Origin: Lolium rigidum
Taxonomy: Eukaryota; Streptophyta; Magnoliopsida; Poales; Poaceae
Reading direction: 5' to 3'
Length of the DNA stretch: 64,000 nt
Assembly (NCBI RefSeq): GCF_022539505.1
Contig: NC_061510.1
Location: 273,936,330 to 274,000,329, forward strand
The first letter of the stretch is position 1. Each line of letters begins with the position of its first letter. Shown piece by piece: positions 1 to 12,086 of the stretch. The notes beneath the pieces are model-generated. The model worked only from the letters and a program-made list of their open reading frames with translations, was not told the origin of the DNA and ran no database searches. A program made the translations under genes and the position numbers.

Positions 1-2580
1 GTGTCGCCTTCGCCGATGGTGTCTTTGTTGACACGTCACTCGCTCTGAAGCCTTCCTTCCAGGAGCTCGCTGTTGGCAGGTACAAGGCAAACGTGCAGTC
101 CACCAACTTTCAAACTAAGGTGATCCTTTCCCGGAGCCTACATTATTGTATAGCTAGTTCTTGAAAGGATGTCCATTTTTTCACATATTGGTTGTTTTGT
201 GCTGACTCGGACTAGCAACATTTGAAGTGCAATGCATGTTTCTCTTAGTATATAGTGTATAAAAAATTATACTAATATAAGTGTGCTAATTAATGAAAAT
301 ATTCCTTGTCCTATGAATTACCAATGGAAAAAAGGATTAATCATTAGCCATATAATACTCTCATCCTTTCTCATGATTAATGCGCACATGCTTTTCATGA
401 TGAGTCTTTGACACAAAAAATTTACAACCGTATCTCGATTATGTCGTACAAAGTTTAATATCATTGAATTTGTATTGCAAACCACTTTCTAATGATATCA
501 ACGTTTATCAAATAATACTCATATACTTTGATTAACTTTTTGTCAAAGATAAATCTAGAAACAAGCATGAAACTAATTTATAGGAACGGGTGGCATGGGA
601 GGTTTATTAACATGTACTTTAGCTCTTACTTTTACTAAGATTGTTTGCAGTATAATTTAACTCATACTTTTTAAATAGAATCTAAATTTCCTGTAGAAAC
701 ATATATACTTTGACATATTCCAAAATATTTCAACCATTTTGTATTTCTAATTTTGCTATTATTTATATCTGATGGATTTCAAGTTTGGGAGCTTAATTTT
801 GCACTATTATATAGCTATGTATTTTGGATTTATTTTTTCCTATAAGGGACATTTTATTGACTTAAACATCATATCAAGGTGATAGAATATTGCCTCTGTT
901 ATGGTAAATATGTATGCAGTAGAATGGACAAAACGTTGGCCTATCAAAGAGTTCAAGCTTAAGCCATTTATTTCCTTGTCTAGATATGTTCATCTTGTAA
1001 TAGACTTATTAAGTAATTTACATAGCTTCTCTGTGTGGTGAACTTCTGCTCTTGTCAACTTATGGTAAAACTTGCTCTGTTACGTTTAACTTTGTGGAGA
1101 TAGTTTACACTTTGGATCTAGAATTGTGAATGATGTCTGCTTATCTATTAATCTGCCTGATTTTGAGTATAGTATGCTAGTAGTTTTTTTAGCAAGTGTA
1201 ATTTCTGATTTGTCATTCCAAAGCTAGGGGATCTAGTGGTGTTTATAATCTTAGGCTCTCAGCGTGGTATGTATGTTAGATCATTAGGAATGTTGATTAA
1301 GGCCTTTCAAAAATGTTATATTTGAATAATCCACCTATTTTCAATGGTACTTATGTGGTCTCTGTTCCTTGTGTGGTTTCCGTTTATTGCCATTTAAGGG
1401 AATTTCGTCCCTAAGAGATATAACACAATATACCATAATGTTCATGGTTGTGGAAATATTAGTAGTATTAGTATACTCGAGATGTAATGATGACCATTTA
1501 GTATGTTTATCTGGACTGTCTTAATTTTAAGATATATATGAAATATAAGTGAACCTTTTCTATTAAATGTATGTGAAAATTTTCTACATAAATGATTTAT
1601 GATAACTCAGTAAGTTCTTTTTTATTCTCAGTGCCATTATTACCATTTATTCATTTATTTAATCATATTTAAAACTTGGTGTCTATCCTTTTTCATTACA
1701 TAATCTTATATTTTCTTTGTTTTGTCATTCTAGAAACTGCAACTAGTAAGTATCATAATGTTGCCTTTTCTAACCACTGATGTACTTTGCATTGGTTCAG
1801 CCTGCTGAAGCTGCTCGTCAAGTTAACTCATGGGTAGAGAAAGTCACGTCAGGTCTCATCAAAGATATCCTCCCTGAAGGGTCTGTTAACAATGCAACTA
1901 AACTGGTTCTTGGTAATGCCCTTTATTTCAAAGGAGCTTGGCCTGAGAAGTTTGACCCATCTAAGACAAAGGACGATGTGTTCCACCTTCTTGATGGGAG
2001 CTCAGTTCAAACACCATTCATGTCCACCACAAATAAGCAATTCATTTCATCTACTGGAAACTTCAAGATACTTAAGCTTCCGTACCAGCAAGGTGGGGAC
2101 AACAGGAAATTTTCCATGTACATTCTTCTTCCAGAAGCACGTGACGGTCTTTGGAGCTTGGTTAATCGGTTGAACACCGAGCCAGAGTTAATAGAGAACC
2201 ATATCCCATCAGTGAAGGTTGAAGTCGGGCAGTTCAAGCTCCCTAAGTTCAAGATATCATTTGGATTTGAAGCATCCAAATTTCTCCAATGTTTGGGTCT
2301 TCAACTGCCATTCAGCTCAGGAGCAGATCTTTCAGAGATGGTGTATTCTCCAGTGGCACAAAACCTGTACATATCATCTGTTCACCACAAATCATTTGTC
2401 GAAGTAAACGAAGAAGGAACTGAGGCTGCCGCGGCAACTACCACAGGGATGGTGCCTCAGTCAATGCCCTTGAGGACAGATTTTGTTGCTGATCATCCTT
2501 TCCTCTTCCTTATCCGCGAAGACGACACCGGTGTGGTGTTGTTCGTTGGTCATGTGGTCAACCCCCTCCCGTCTTTATAA
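1..2580 (+). CDS. Serpin (serine/cysteine protease inhibitor), 5'-partial, two exons seen
   Basis: This is a plant serpin of the Z/LR type, a suicide-substrate inhibitor whose reactive-centre loop is cleaved by a target protease. The end of exon 1 is visible at 1..119 (frame starts at 3, ending in FQTK before a GT donor). Exon 2 runs 1801..2580 after a CAG acceptor and encodes 259 residues ending NPLPSL. The single intron at this site is usual for plant serpins. Diagnostic stretches are the [12 protein letters not shown] helix, [13 protein letters not shown], the hinge [12 protein letters not shown] and the C-terminal [14 protein letters not shown] with GVVLFVGHV. Counting from the hinge (P15 Gly, P14 Thr) places P1 at Gln in VPQSMP, so the bond would be Gln-Ser. 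This recalls cereal grain serpins with Gln at P1. No frame break is visible. The N-terminal part lies outside the window. Confidence 0.95.
120..1800 (+). other. Serpin intron, 1681 bp
   Basis: The intron begins AAG|GTGATC and ends TTCAG|CCT, with coding phase kept across it. It is AT-rich with pyrimidine-rich sequence near the acceptor. I see no ORF, TIR or LTR structure inside it. Confidence 0.9.
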
Positions 2581-2687
2581 GGTGTTTCCTCTGAATCTCA
2601 TACCTAGGCAGCGACCTCTTCTTTCACATATAAGAGTGAAGTATGTAATAAGTGAAGGGTTTCAACATTCCATCATGCTGCCCAGGC

Positions 2688-2693
2688 AATAAA
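2688..2693 (+). terminator. Probable poly(A) signal of the serpin gene
   Basis: An AATAAA hexamer lies 108 bp after the TAA stop in AT-rich 3' UTR sequence. It is followed by T-rich sequence, as expected for plant 3' ends. Confidence 0.6.
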
Positions 2694-3927
2694 TCCAATA
2701 TATGTTCTTGTTTCGAAATATGAAATTTGTGAAACGACAATAATCCAGAATTTCTATGGAGCTTAGTAGTTTACGGGCTCTGGTTGTGCCTTTATTTTTT
2801 CTAAAAAAAGAATGGAAAGGTCCACTCTGTAAAAAACTCCCTAGCTAGAGTTTCTTGGACAAATGAACGGAGGGAGAGAAGCTGATAGCTAAGCCATGTC
2901 TCTACGATAAGATAGGGCATGTTCTAACCGTATTCGCAAAGCTCAAATGCATTGACACTTGAAAGTAAAATGGGCGTTTACATAATACTTCCTGTGTGAA
3001 GCCAAACTTGTCGCTCTGGTAATTTTTCTATAAACATATTTAGGTCGTGTCGTAGATTCCGACACTGGGGAATATAGCTCCCCTTTTAGTTCGGCGAGGA
3101 CCGCAGAGCATGACAAGCTCGATCGACGAACGAGACGAAGACCACATTCACATATATTCATAAGTTTTGTACCCAGGCTCAGGCCGCATTGTGCGAAGCC
3201 CTACGTCATGCAACTACGGTGTATATGGTGGATCTCAACTAATCCATATTTTTTTCCGGGGAAGGAGCAGTTGGTTCCTTCCCTCGTAAGACTTGTTCTT
3301 CTCTAGTTCCCTCTCCTTCTCCACGCAGACAGGGCCTCCTTTTATAATGGCAAGGGGACACCACAACGCGCTGCATGGATACGTTGGTAGGACGCGACGC
3401 GTGACCGAACGTGGCGCACAAGCTCTTCCTAGCGGGCTGCATGGTTAGAGCTATGGACTAGCTAGTTGGTTTCGTGAGGACTAGCTTTGTCGTGGTTTTG
3501 CAGGTCCTGCCATGATCATAAGGCTCCTTCTCGGGGGGCAGTTTTAATCAGGTGGGAGCCTTGCGCAAGAAGGCTTTCGCTAGGCCTTTCCTGGCCTCGT
3601 TTCCTTGATCATTGGTTTCCTTCTCGGCTCCCCGGGATCGATAGGCCCTTTCCCGTAGGCCCGTTTACCCTCCGTTTCCACAAGAATGATAATAGTCTCC
3701 GGGTAAGGTGCTGCCCGACGGAGCGTTGCTGGGGTGGTGCCTCGCCCTCCCAACAAGGGTTGTTTTCTCTCTGGAGCGGACGTTTCCTCGTGGTCCCACC
3801 TATTTGCAGGGGCATCTTGTCTTTTCGTCGCTTCGGGTGTTGTCAGACTTGTGGCTGTTAGTTAAGTCCCACACCTTGATTGCGGTGAGTGGTGGACCAC
3901 TGCCTAATTAAGGGGCTAGGGAGAGGC
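2694..3927. other. Intergenic stretch, possibly containing a decayed LTR-type fragment
   Basis: I find no supportable gene here. The first 350 bp are AT-rich serpin 3' flank. From about 3050 the sequence is GC-richer, beginning near a short palindromic TGTCGTAGATTCCGACA, and has the texture of a degraded LTR. There is no second copy in the window, so this cannot be confirmed. The short ORFs in it have random composition. Confidence 0.4.
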
Positions 3928-3932
3928 CCTGC
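3928..3932. repeat. Target-site duplication of element A (left copy, CCTGC)
   Basis: CCTGC directly precedes the TG of the left LTR. The same five bases follow the CA of the right LTR at 47576..47580. This fixes the outer boundaries of the 43.6-kb nest. Confidence 0.95.
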
Positions 3933-4490
3933 TGTCGTTGCTTAGTAGACGGTACCTCGGAGGAGGGATCCTCACGAGGGGGAAAATAAGTAGGGGCCAT
4001 AGGGCAGAGTGTCCTCGGGACGATAGTACGCGAGTTACCCAGCTTCGGAACACCTGCACGATGATAGGCCTACTGCTGCTTGTCTGGAATTATCTGGGCG
4101 CTTGCGCGTTGTTACAATGGTTGTGGTTGTGCCTCTAGGGCTCCCGGGATCCGGTTTATATAGACGCACGGATCTAGGGTTTACATGGAGAGTCCTAGCC
4201 GGAATACAAGTTTCCTAACTACGGTACAATATCTTGCAGTGTACGTCAAGGATCCGCCTTCCATCTTGGCCGTGCTGGATCCGGATACTTTATGAGCCTC
4301 CACGGATCTGGCCTCCTTCGTAGGTCGGTTGAGATCCGGCTCCTCGTTCCTAGGCTGGACTTCATCCTTCACGATCAACAACAACTGGGCCGCCCGATGG
4401 GCCACATGCCACCATCACCGTCTGTGGGCCACCCGGGCTTGCCGGATCCAGGCCATGTCGTTGATATACCCATAAAGTATACCCACAACA
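3933..4490 (-). repeat. 3' LTR of element A (left in window)
   Basis: 558 bp, TG...CA on the plus strand, matching 47014..47575 along its whole length. A polypurine tract adjoins it on the internal side (4491), which shows it is the 3' LTR of a minus-strand element. Confidence 0.93.
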
Positions 4491-4504
4491 GTAGCCCCCG
4501 AAGT
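4491..4504 (-). promoter_or_regulatory. Polypurine tract of element A
   Basis: Read on the minus strand this is CTTCGGGGGCTAC directly before the LTR. It is the expected plus-strand primer site and shares its core with the PPT of element C. Confidence 0.75.
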
Positions 4505-4848
4505 TCTCCGAGATTCATCATTCCTCCAACTTCAATCAACTCGGATCCGAAGAGAATCTTGAAGAGCTTCCAAACTTTACTTGTTTCCGACATCATCTTC
4601 TCGGAAATCATCTGTCGTTCAGTAACGGTAATGTAACGGAGTTTCCATCTTTCCCGCGCACAACTTCCTCTTTTCCCGCGCTAAATTTTCAGAGATGCGA
4701 ATCTCTAGCCGGAAATTTCGGGAGTGCACAGTTAAGTTACCTCCACGTCGTTTTACCGCTTTTAACCTAAGACACGCGTCAAGCATCCAACGGCGAGACC
4801 GTTCAGTTTCCACCGTTGGATCCGAAACACGAATCTCCGCGCGAGGTC

Positions 4849-4856
4849 TATAAATA
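4849..4856 (+). promoter_or_regulatory. TATA box of the antisense gene of element A
   Basis: TATAAATA lies in a GC-rich setting, followed by a C/T-rich leader rich in CTTCTC and CGCC blocks, as at plant transcription starts. It is on the strand opposite to gag-pol and upstream of the antisense coding exons. It is now separated from them by insertion B. Confidence 0.6.
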
Positions 4857-5107
4857 TCCCTCACGCGCGGTAACTTCCCATTCTTTCACCGCATCCTTCT
4901 CTTCATCTTCTTACTCGCGCCGCACCGCCCGCCAGATCTGAGCTCCGACGATCTCACGCACGGAGAGCTTCTCCCGCCGCCGCTCCAAGGTCTCCCTCGA
5001 CCTGAGATCTGCGTGTTTGACCGGGATTTCTCCTCCGCCACCGATTCGTGGTCTTCAGAGGCTCAACGCCTCAAGTCCGGCCAGCTCAACCTCGCCGGCG
5101 TCCGAAG

Positions 5108-5112
5108 AACCA
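5108..5112. repeat. Target-site duplication of element B (AACCA)
   Basis: AACCA precedes the left LTR and recurs at 12003..12007 after the right LTR. The duplicated bases belong to the leader of the antisense gene of A. Confidence 0.92.
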
Positions 5113-6715
5113 TGATGCGCGTAGATGTACACGTCCGTTGGGAACCCCAAGAGGAAGGTATGATGCGCACAGTGGCAAGTTTTCCCTCAGAAAGAAACCA
5201 AGGTTTAATCGAACCAGGAGGAGCCAAGAAGCACGTTGAAGGTTGATGGTGGCGAAATGTGATGCGGCGCAACACCAGGGATTCCGGCACCAACGTGGAA
5301 CCTGCACAACACAACCAAAGTACTTTGCCCCAACGAAACAGTGTGAGGTTGTCAATCTCACCGGCTTGTCTGTAACAAAGGATTAACCGTATTGTGTGGA
5401 AGATGATTGTTTGCGAAGAAAACAGTAAAGAACAATTGCAGTAGATTGTATGCGATGTAAAGAATAGGACCGGGGTCCACAGTTCACTAGAGGTGTCTCT
5501 CCCATAAGATTAAAGCATGTTGGGTGAACAAATTACAGTCGGGCAATTGACAAATAGAGAAGGCATAACAATGCACATACATGATATGATAAATATAGTG
5601 AGATTTAATCAGGGCATTACGACAAAGTACATAGACCGCCATCCAAGCATGCATCTATGCCTAAAAAGTCCACCTTCAGGTTATCATCCGAACCCCTTCC
5701 AGTATTAAGTTGCAAGCAACATGACAATTGCATTAAGTATGGTGCGTAATGTAATCAACAACTACATCCTTAGACATAGCATCAATGTTTTATCCCTAGT
5801 GGCAACAACACATCCACAACCTTAGAACTTTCTCGTCACCGTCCCGCATTTAATGGAGGCATGAACCCACTATCGAGCATAAATACTCCCTCTTGGAGTT
5901 AAGAGCAAAAACTTGGCCAGAGCCTCTACTAATAACGGAGAGCATGCAAGATCATAAACAACACATGGGTAATAGATTGATAATCACCATAACATAGAAT
6001 TCTCTATCCATCGGATCCCGACAAACACAACATATAGTATTACAGATAGATGATCTTGATCATGTTAGGCAGCTCACAAGATCCAACAATGAAGCACAAT
6101 TAGGAGAAGACGACCATCTAGCTACTGCTATGGACCCATAGTCCAGGGGTGAACTACTCACTCATCACTCCGGAGGCGATCATGGCGATGAAGAGTCCTC
6201 AGGGAGATGATTCCCCTCTCCGGCAGGGTGCCGGAGGCGATCTCCTCGAATCCCCCGAGATGGGATTGGCGGCGGCGGCGTCTCTGGAAGGTTTTCCGTA
6301 TCGTGGCTCTCGGTACAGAGGGTTTCGCGATGAAGACTTTAAGTAGGCGGAAGGGCAACGCGGGGGGCCACACGAGGGCCCCACACACTAGGGCCGCGCG
6401 GGCCCGAGCCCGGCCGCGCCGCCCTAGTGTGGCGGCGCCTCGTGGCCCCACTTCCTTTCCCCTTCGGTCTTCTGGAAGCTTCGTGCAAAAATAGGACCCT
6501 GGGCGTTGATTTCGTCCAATTCCGAGAATATTTCCTTACTAGGATTTCTGAAACCAAAAACAGCAGAAAACAAAGAATCGGCTCTTCGGCATCTTGTTAA
6601 TAGGTTAGTGCCGGAAAATGCGTAAATACGACATATAATGTGTATAAAACATGTAGATATCATCAATAATGTAGCATGGAACATAAGAAATTATCGATAC
6701 GTCGGAGACGTATCA
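5113..6715 (-). repeat. 3' LTR of element B
   Basis: On the minus strand it begins TGATACGTCTCCGACG. It matches 10405..12002 with scattered substitutions and small indels. It contains a GC-rich hairpin at about 6368..6446. Confidence 0.92.
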
Positions 6716-6731
6716 GCATCCCCAAGCTTAG
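6716..6731 (-). promoter_or_regulatory. Polypurine tract of element B
   Basis: The minus-strand sequence CTAAGCTTGGGGATGC abuts the 3' LTR. Copies of the same string occur at about 8601..8615 and 8658..8673 inside the element. Confidence 0.7.
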
Positions 6732-9296
6732 TTCTCGCTCGTCCCGAGCAGTGTAAACGATAACAAGGATAATTTCTGGAGTGACATGCCATCATAACCT
6801 TGATCATACTATTGTAAGCATATGTAATGAATGCAGCGATCAAAACAATGGTAATGACATGAGTAAACAAAGGAATCATAAAGCAAAGACTTTTCATGAA
6901 TAGTACTTCAAGACAAGCATCAATAAGTCTTGCATAAGAGTTAACTCATAAAGCAATAAATCAAAGTAAAGGTATTGAAGCAACACAAAGGAAGATTAAG
7001 TTTCAGCGGTTGCTTTCAACTTATAACATGTATATCTCATGGATAGTGTCAATGTAAAGTAATATAACAAGTGCAATATGCAAGTATGTAGGAATCAATG
7101 CACAGCTTCACACAAGTGTTTGCTTCTTGAGATGGAGAGAAATAGGTGAACTGACTCAACAATAAAAGTAAAAGAATGGTCCTTCAAAGAGGAAAGCATC
7201 GATTGCTATATTTGTGCTAGAGCTTTTATTTTGAAAACATGAAACAATTTAGTCAACGGTAGTAATAAAGCATATGTATTATGTAAATTATATCTTACAA
7301 GTTGCAAGCCTCATGCATAGTATACTAATAGTGCCCGCACCTTGTCCTAATTAGCTTGGACTACCGGATCATCGCAATACATATGTTTTAACCAAGTGTC
7401 ACAAAGGGGTACCTCCATGCCGCCTGTACAAAGGTCTAAGTAGAAAGCTCGCATTTTGGATTTCTCGCTTTTGATTATTCTCAACTTAGACATCCATACC
7501 GGGACAACATGGACAACAGATAATGGACTCCTCTTTAATGCATAATCATGTGGCAACAATTAGTGTTCTCATATGAGATTGAGGATATATGTCCAAAACT
7601 AAAACTTCCACCATGATTCATGGCTTTAGTTAGCTGCCCAATGTTCTTCTCTAACAATATGCATGCTCTAACCATTAAGGTGGTAGATCTCTCTTACTTC
7701 AGACAAGACGGACATGCATAGCAACTCACATGATATTCAACAAAGAGTTGATGGCGTCCCCAGAAGCATGGTTATCGCACAACAAGCAACTTAATAAGAG
7801 ATAAAGTGCATAAGTACATATTCAATACCACAATAGTTTTTAAGGCTATTTTGTCCCATGAGCTATATATTGCAAAGGAGAATGATGGAAATTTAAAGGT
7901 AGCACTCAAGCAATTTACTTCAGAATGGCGGAGAAATACCATGTAGTAGGTAGGTATGGTGGACACAAATGGCATAGTGGTTGGCTCAAGGATTTTGGAT
8001 GCATGAGAAATATTCCCTCTCGATACAAGGTTTAGGCTAGCAAGGTTATTTGAAACAAACTCAAGGATGAACCGGTGCAGCAAAACTCACATAAAAGACA
8101 TATTGTAAACATTATAAGACTCTACACCGTCTTCCTTGTTGTTCAAAACTCAATACTAGAAATTATCTAGACCTTAGAGAGACCAAATATGCAAACCAAA
8201 TTTTAGCAAGCTCTATGTATTTCTTCATTAATGGGTGCAAAGTATATGATGCAAGAGCTTAAACATGAGCACAACAATTGCCAAGTATCAGATTATCCAA
8301 GACATTTTAGAATTACTACATGTAGCATTTCCTGATTCCAACCATATACAATTTAACAAAGAAATTTCAACCTTCGCCTTGAACATTATGAGTAAAGCCT
8401 AAGGACATATTTGTCCATATGCAACATCGGAGCGTGTCTCTCTCCCATACAGTGAATGCTAGGATCCATTTTATTCAAACAAAAACAAAAACAAAACAAA
8501 CCGACGCTCCAAGCAAAGTACATAAGATGTGACTGGAATAAAAATATAGTTCCAGGGGAGGAACCCGATGATGTTGTCGATGAAGAAGGGGATGCCTTGG
8601 GCATCCCCAAGCTTAGACGCTTGAGTCTTCTTAAAATATGCAGGGATGAACCACGGGGCATCCCCAAGCTTAGAGCTTTCACTCCTCTTGATCATAGTAT
8701 ATCATACTCCTCTCTTGACCCTTGAAAACTTCCTTCACACCAAACTTCAAGCAAACTCATTAGAGGGTTAGTGCACAATTAAAAATTCACATGTTCAGAG
8801 GTGACACAATCATTCTTAACACTTCTGGACATTGCACAAAGCTAATGGATATTAATGGATCAAAGGAATTCATCCAACATAGCAAATACGGCAATGCGAA
8901 ATAAAAGGCAGAATCTGTCAAAAACAGAACAGTCCGTAAAGAAGAACCTGAAAGGGGCACTAGACTTGCTCAAATGGAAAAACTCAAAACTAATGAAAGT
9001 TGCGTACATATCTGAGGATCACACACGTAAATTTGCAGATTTTTTTTGATTTTTTTACAGAGACTTCTGCTCAAATTCGTGACAGACAGCAATGCTGTTT
9101 CTGCGCAGCAATCCAAATCTAGCATCAACTTTACCATAGAGACTTTACTTGGCACAAAAACATGATAAGGAGAGGTTGCTACAGTAGTAAACAACTTCCA
9201 AGACTCAAATATGAAACAAAGTACTGTAGTAAAAACATGGGTTGTCTCCCATAAGCGCTTTTCTTAACGCCTTTCAGCTAGGCGCGAAAGTGTAAT
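6732..9296 (-). other. Non-coding 3' internal region of element B
   Basis: 2.6 kb of AT-rich sequence without a convincing ORF. It holds two internal copies of the PPT-like string near 8600 and 8660. It corresponds in position to where pol would lie in an autonomous relative, but no pol motif is visible. Confidence 0.7.
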
Positions 9297-10169
9297 TCAA
9301 GTATTATCAAGAGATGAAGCATCAACATTACCTTGGGCTTTACCTTTACCTTTCTTATTCTTTTTCTTACTCTTTGGTTTAGGGAATACATGTCTACCCC
9401 CGGGTGTAGAGGTGAACTTTAGGGTGCCTTCTCCCATATCTATGACTGCTCCCAATAGTTTCAGCAGGGATCTTCCGAGTGTGATTTGTCCTGTTCCTGC
9501 ACATTCAATAACAAGATAATCAATGGATATTGTTCTACCAAGAATGGTTGTATGCACGCCCGCATCTATTCCTTTAGGAATTATAACAGAGCTATCAATA
9601 AGAGTTATTCCTTCTCCCCCTTCAACGAATCCCCAAAGTTGCAAAGATTTATGAATACTCTTAGGCATTAAGCAAAATTCAGACATAATATCACAATTGG
9701 CATGAAGAGTTTGGTCACCGATAACAATTTTAACAGTAGGATCCCATAATGAAGGTTCAGAGTTCACTAAAACTTGATCAAGACGGTTACGAACATATCT
9801 ATAATTTTCATTCAAGCGAGATGCACTTGTCTCAAGAGTGTTTAATCTATTATAAATGCTAATAAGGGCTGAATCAAAGTTATTAGCTGAATCATGTGAT
9901 GCAAACAACTTCTTTATGGCGTTAAAAGCTTGATCCCCATTACAATGAAGGAAATCTCCCCGCACTACAGCATCCAAGGCATATCTATAGCGAATCATAA
10001 GACCAAAATAAAAATTACTAAGGAGCAAACTTAGAGTCATTTGAGGTTCAGCTTTACGATAAGAAGTAAAAATCCTGGACCAAGCATCTTTAAAACTTTC
10101 CTCATCCCCTTGTTTAAAAGTAAAAACTAATTCCTCAGATGAAGAAGTAACAGGTACAGAGCTAGACAT
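9297..10169 (-). CDS. Gag/protease-like protein of element B, intact 290-residue ORF
   Basis: The ORF starts just inside the element after the primer site. Residues 1-140 resemble the start of Athila-type Gag (FKDAWSRIFTSYRKAEP followed by a hydrophobic SNFYFGL). Residues 150-245 resemble the plant retroviral-type aspartic protease fold, including LMPKSIHKSL and LGRSLLKLLGAVIDMGEG. The canonical active-site string (Asp-x-Gly-Ala) is replaced by CDIMSE at 159-164, so the Gly is lost and catalysis is unlikely. Residues 254-279 are a Lys-rich tail that could bind nucleic acid. No stop or frameshift interrupts it. Zinc knuckle, RT and integrase are absent. It probably serves in particle formation or RNA binding for a non-autonomous element, which is inference. 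Confidence 0.7.
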   Translation of the reverse strand: MSSSVPVTSSSEELVFTFKQGDEESFKDAWSRIFTSYRKAEPQMTLSLLLSNFYFGLMIRYRYALDAVVRGDFLHCNGDQAFNAIKKLFASHDSANNFDSALISIYNRLNTLETSASRLNENYRYVRNRLDQVLVNSEPSLWDPTVKIVIGDQTLHANCDIMSEFCLMPKSIHKSLQLWGFVEGGEGITLIDSSVIIPKGIDAGVHTTILGRTISIDYLVIECAGTGQITLGRSLLKLLGAVIDMGEGTLKFTSTPGGRHVFPKPKSKKKNKKGKGKAQGNVDASSLDNT

Positions 10170-10374
10170 GATAACAAAAGTAAACTAAATGCAAGTAACT
10201 AATTTTTTTGTATTTTTGATATAGAGAACAAGACAGTAAATAAAGTAAAACTAGCAACTAATTTTTTATGTTTTGTTTAAGTGCAGCAAACAAAGTAGCA
10301 AATAAAATAAAGCAAGACAAAAACAAAGTAAAGAGATTGGGAAGTGGAGACTCCCCTTGCAGCGTGTCTTGATC

Positions 10375-10392
10375 TCCCCAGCAACGGCGCCG
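10375..10392 (-). promoter_or_regulatory. Primer binding site of element B (tRNA-Asp-like)
   Basis: On the minus strand the sequence is CGGCGCCGTTGCTGGGGA, 12 nt inside the 5' LTR. It differs by two bases from the TGGCGCCGTTGCCGGGGA site used by Athila-type elements. Confidence 0.75.
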
Positions 10393-10404
10393 TAAAACAG
10401 TGCT

Positions 10405-12002
10405 TGATGCGCGTAGATGTACACGTCCGTTGGGAACCCCAAGAGGAAGGTATGATGCGCACAATGGCAAGTTTTCCCTCGAAAGAAACCAAGGTTTAAT
10501 CGAACCAGGAGGAGCCAAGAAGCACGTTGAAGTTTGATGGTGGCGAAATGTGATGCGGCGCAACACCAGGGATTCCGGCGCCAACGTGGAACCCGCACAA
10601 CACAACCAAATACTTTGCCCCAACGAAACAATGGAGGTTGTCAATCTCACCGGCTTGCTGTAACAAAGGATTAACCGTATTGTGTGGAAGATGATTGTTT
10701 GCGAAGAAAACAAGTAAAGAACAATTGCGTAGATTGTATGCGATGTAAAGAATAGGACCGGGGTCCACAGCTCACTAGAGGTGTCTCTCCCATAAGATTA
10801 AAGCATGTTGGGTGAACAAATTACAGTCGGGCAATTGACAAATAGAGAAGGCATAACAATGCACATACATGATATGATAAATATAGTGAGATTTAATCAG
10901 CGCATTACGACAAAGTACATAGACCGCCATCCAGCATGCATCTATGCCTAAAAAGTCCACCTTCGGGTTATCATCCGAACCCCTTCCAGTATTAAGTTGC
11001 AAGCAACAGACAATTGCATTAAGTATGGTGCGTAATGTAATCAACAACTACATCCTTAGACATAGCATCAATGTTTTATCCCTAGTGGCAACAAGACATC
11101 CACAACCTTAGAACTTTCCATCATCGTCCGGATTTAATGGAGGCATGAACCCACTATCGAGCATAAATACTCCCTCTTGGAGTTAAGAGCAAAAACTTGG
11201 CCGCAGCCTCTACTAATAACGGAGAGCATGCAAGATCATAAACAACACATGGGTAATAGATTGATAATCACCATAACATAGTATTCTCTATCCATCGGAT
11301 CCCGACAAACACAACATATAGTATTACGGATAGATGATCTTGATCATGTTAGGCAGCTCACAAGATCCAACAATGAAGCACAATTAGGAGAAGACGACCA
11401 TCTAGCTACTGCTATGGACCCATAGTCCAGGGGTGAACTACTCACTCATCACTCCGGAGGCGATCATGGCGATGAAGAGTCCTCCGGGAGATGATTCCCC
11501 TCTCCGGCAGGGTGCCGGAGGCGATCTCCTGAATCCCCCGAGATGGGATTGGCGGCGGCAGCGTCTCTGGAAGGTTTTCCGTATCGTGGCTCTCGGTACA
11601 GAGGGTTTCGCGATGAAGACTTTAAGTAGGCGGAAGGGCAACACGGGGGGCCACACGAGGGCCCCACACACTAGGGCCGCGCGGGCCCAAGCCTGGCCGC
11701 GCCGCCCTAGCTAGTGTGGCGGCGCCTCGTGGCCCCACTTCCTTTCCCCTTCGGTCTTCTGGAAGCTTCGTGCAAAAATAGGACCCTGGGCGTTGATTTC
11801 GTCCAATTCCGAGAATATTTCCTTACTAGGATTTCTGAAACCAAAAACAGCAGTAAAACAAGAATCGGCTCTTCGGCATCTTGTTAGTAGGTTAGTGCCG
11901 GAAAATGCGTAAATACGACATATAATGTGTATAAAACATGTAGATATCATCAATAATGTAGCATGGAACATAAGAAATTATCGATACGTCGGAGACGTAT
12001 CC
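10405..12002 (-). repeat. 5' LTR of element B
   Basis: 1598 bp, matching 5113..6715. Its outer terminal base is mutated (GGATACG instead of TGATACG on the minus strand), but the AACCA duplication follows immediately. Confidence 0.92.
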
Positions 12003-12086
12003 AACCACCGCACCATTAACGGTAAGTGCGCCGGCCCTGTAGAAGAAGAAGTGTAGTGTAGATTCCGATTACTCAAATTAGATTGC

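Larger units (their letters stand above)
5113..12002 (-). mobile_element. Element B: non-autonomous Athila-like LTR retrotransposon
   Basis: LTRs of 1603 bp (5113..6715) and 1598 bp (10405..12002) flank 3.7 kb of internal sequence, with a 5-bp duplication outside. A tRNA-Asp-like primer site (10375..10392) and a PPT (6716..6731) give minus-strand orientation. The only substantial ORF is a 290-residue Gag/protease-like protein. No reverse transcriptase, RNase H or integrase sequence can be found, so it must have been mobilised by another element. It landed in the leader exon of the antisense gene of A. Confidence 0.9.

Noticed and set aside
3050..3927. Solo LTR upstream of element A
   Set aside because: The texture suggests an LTR, but no second copy, clear termini or TSD could be found.
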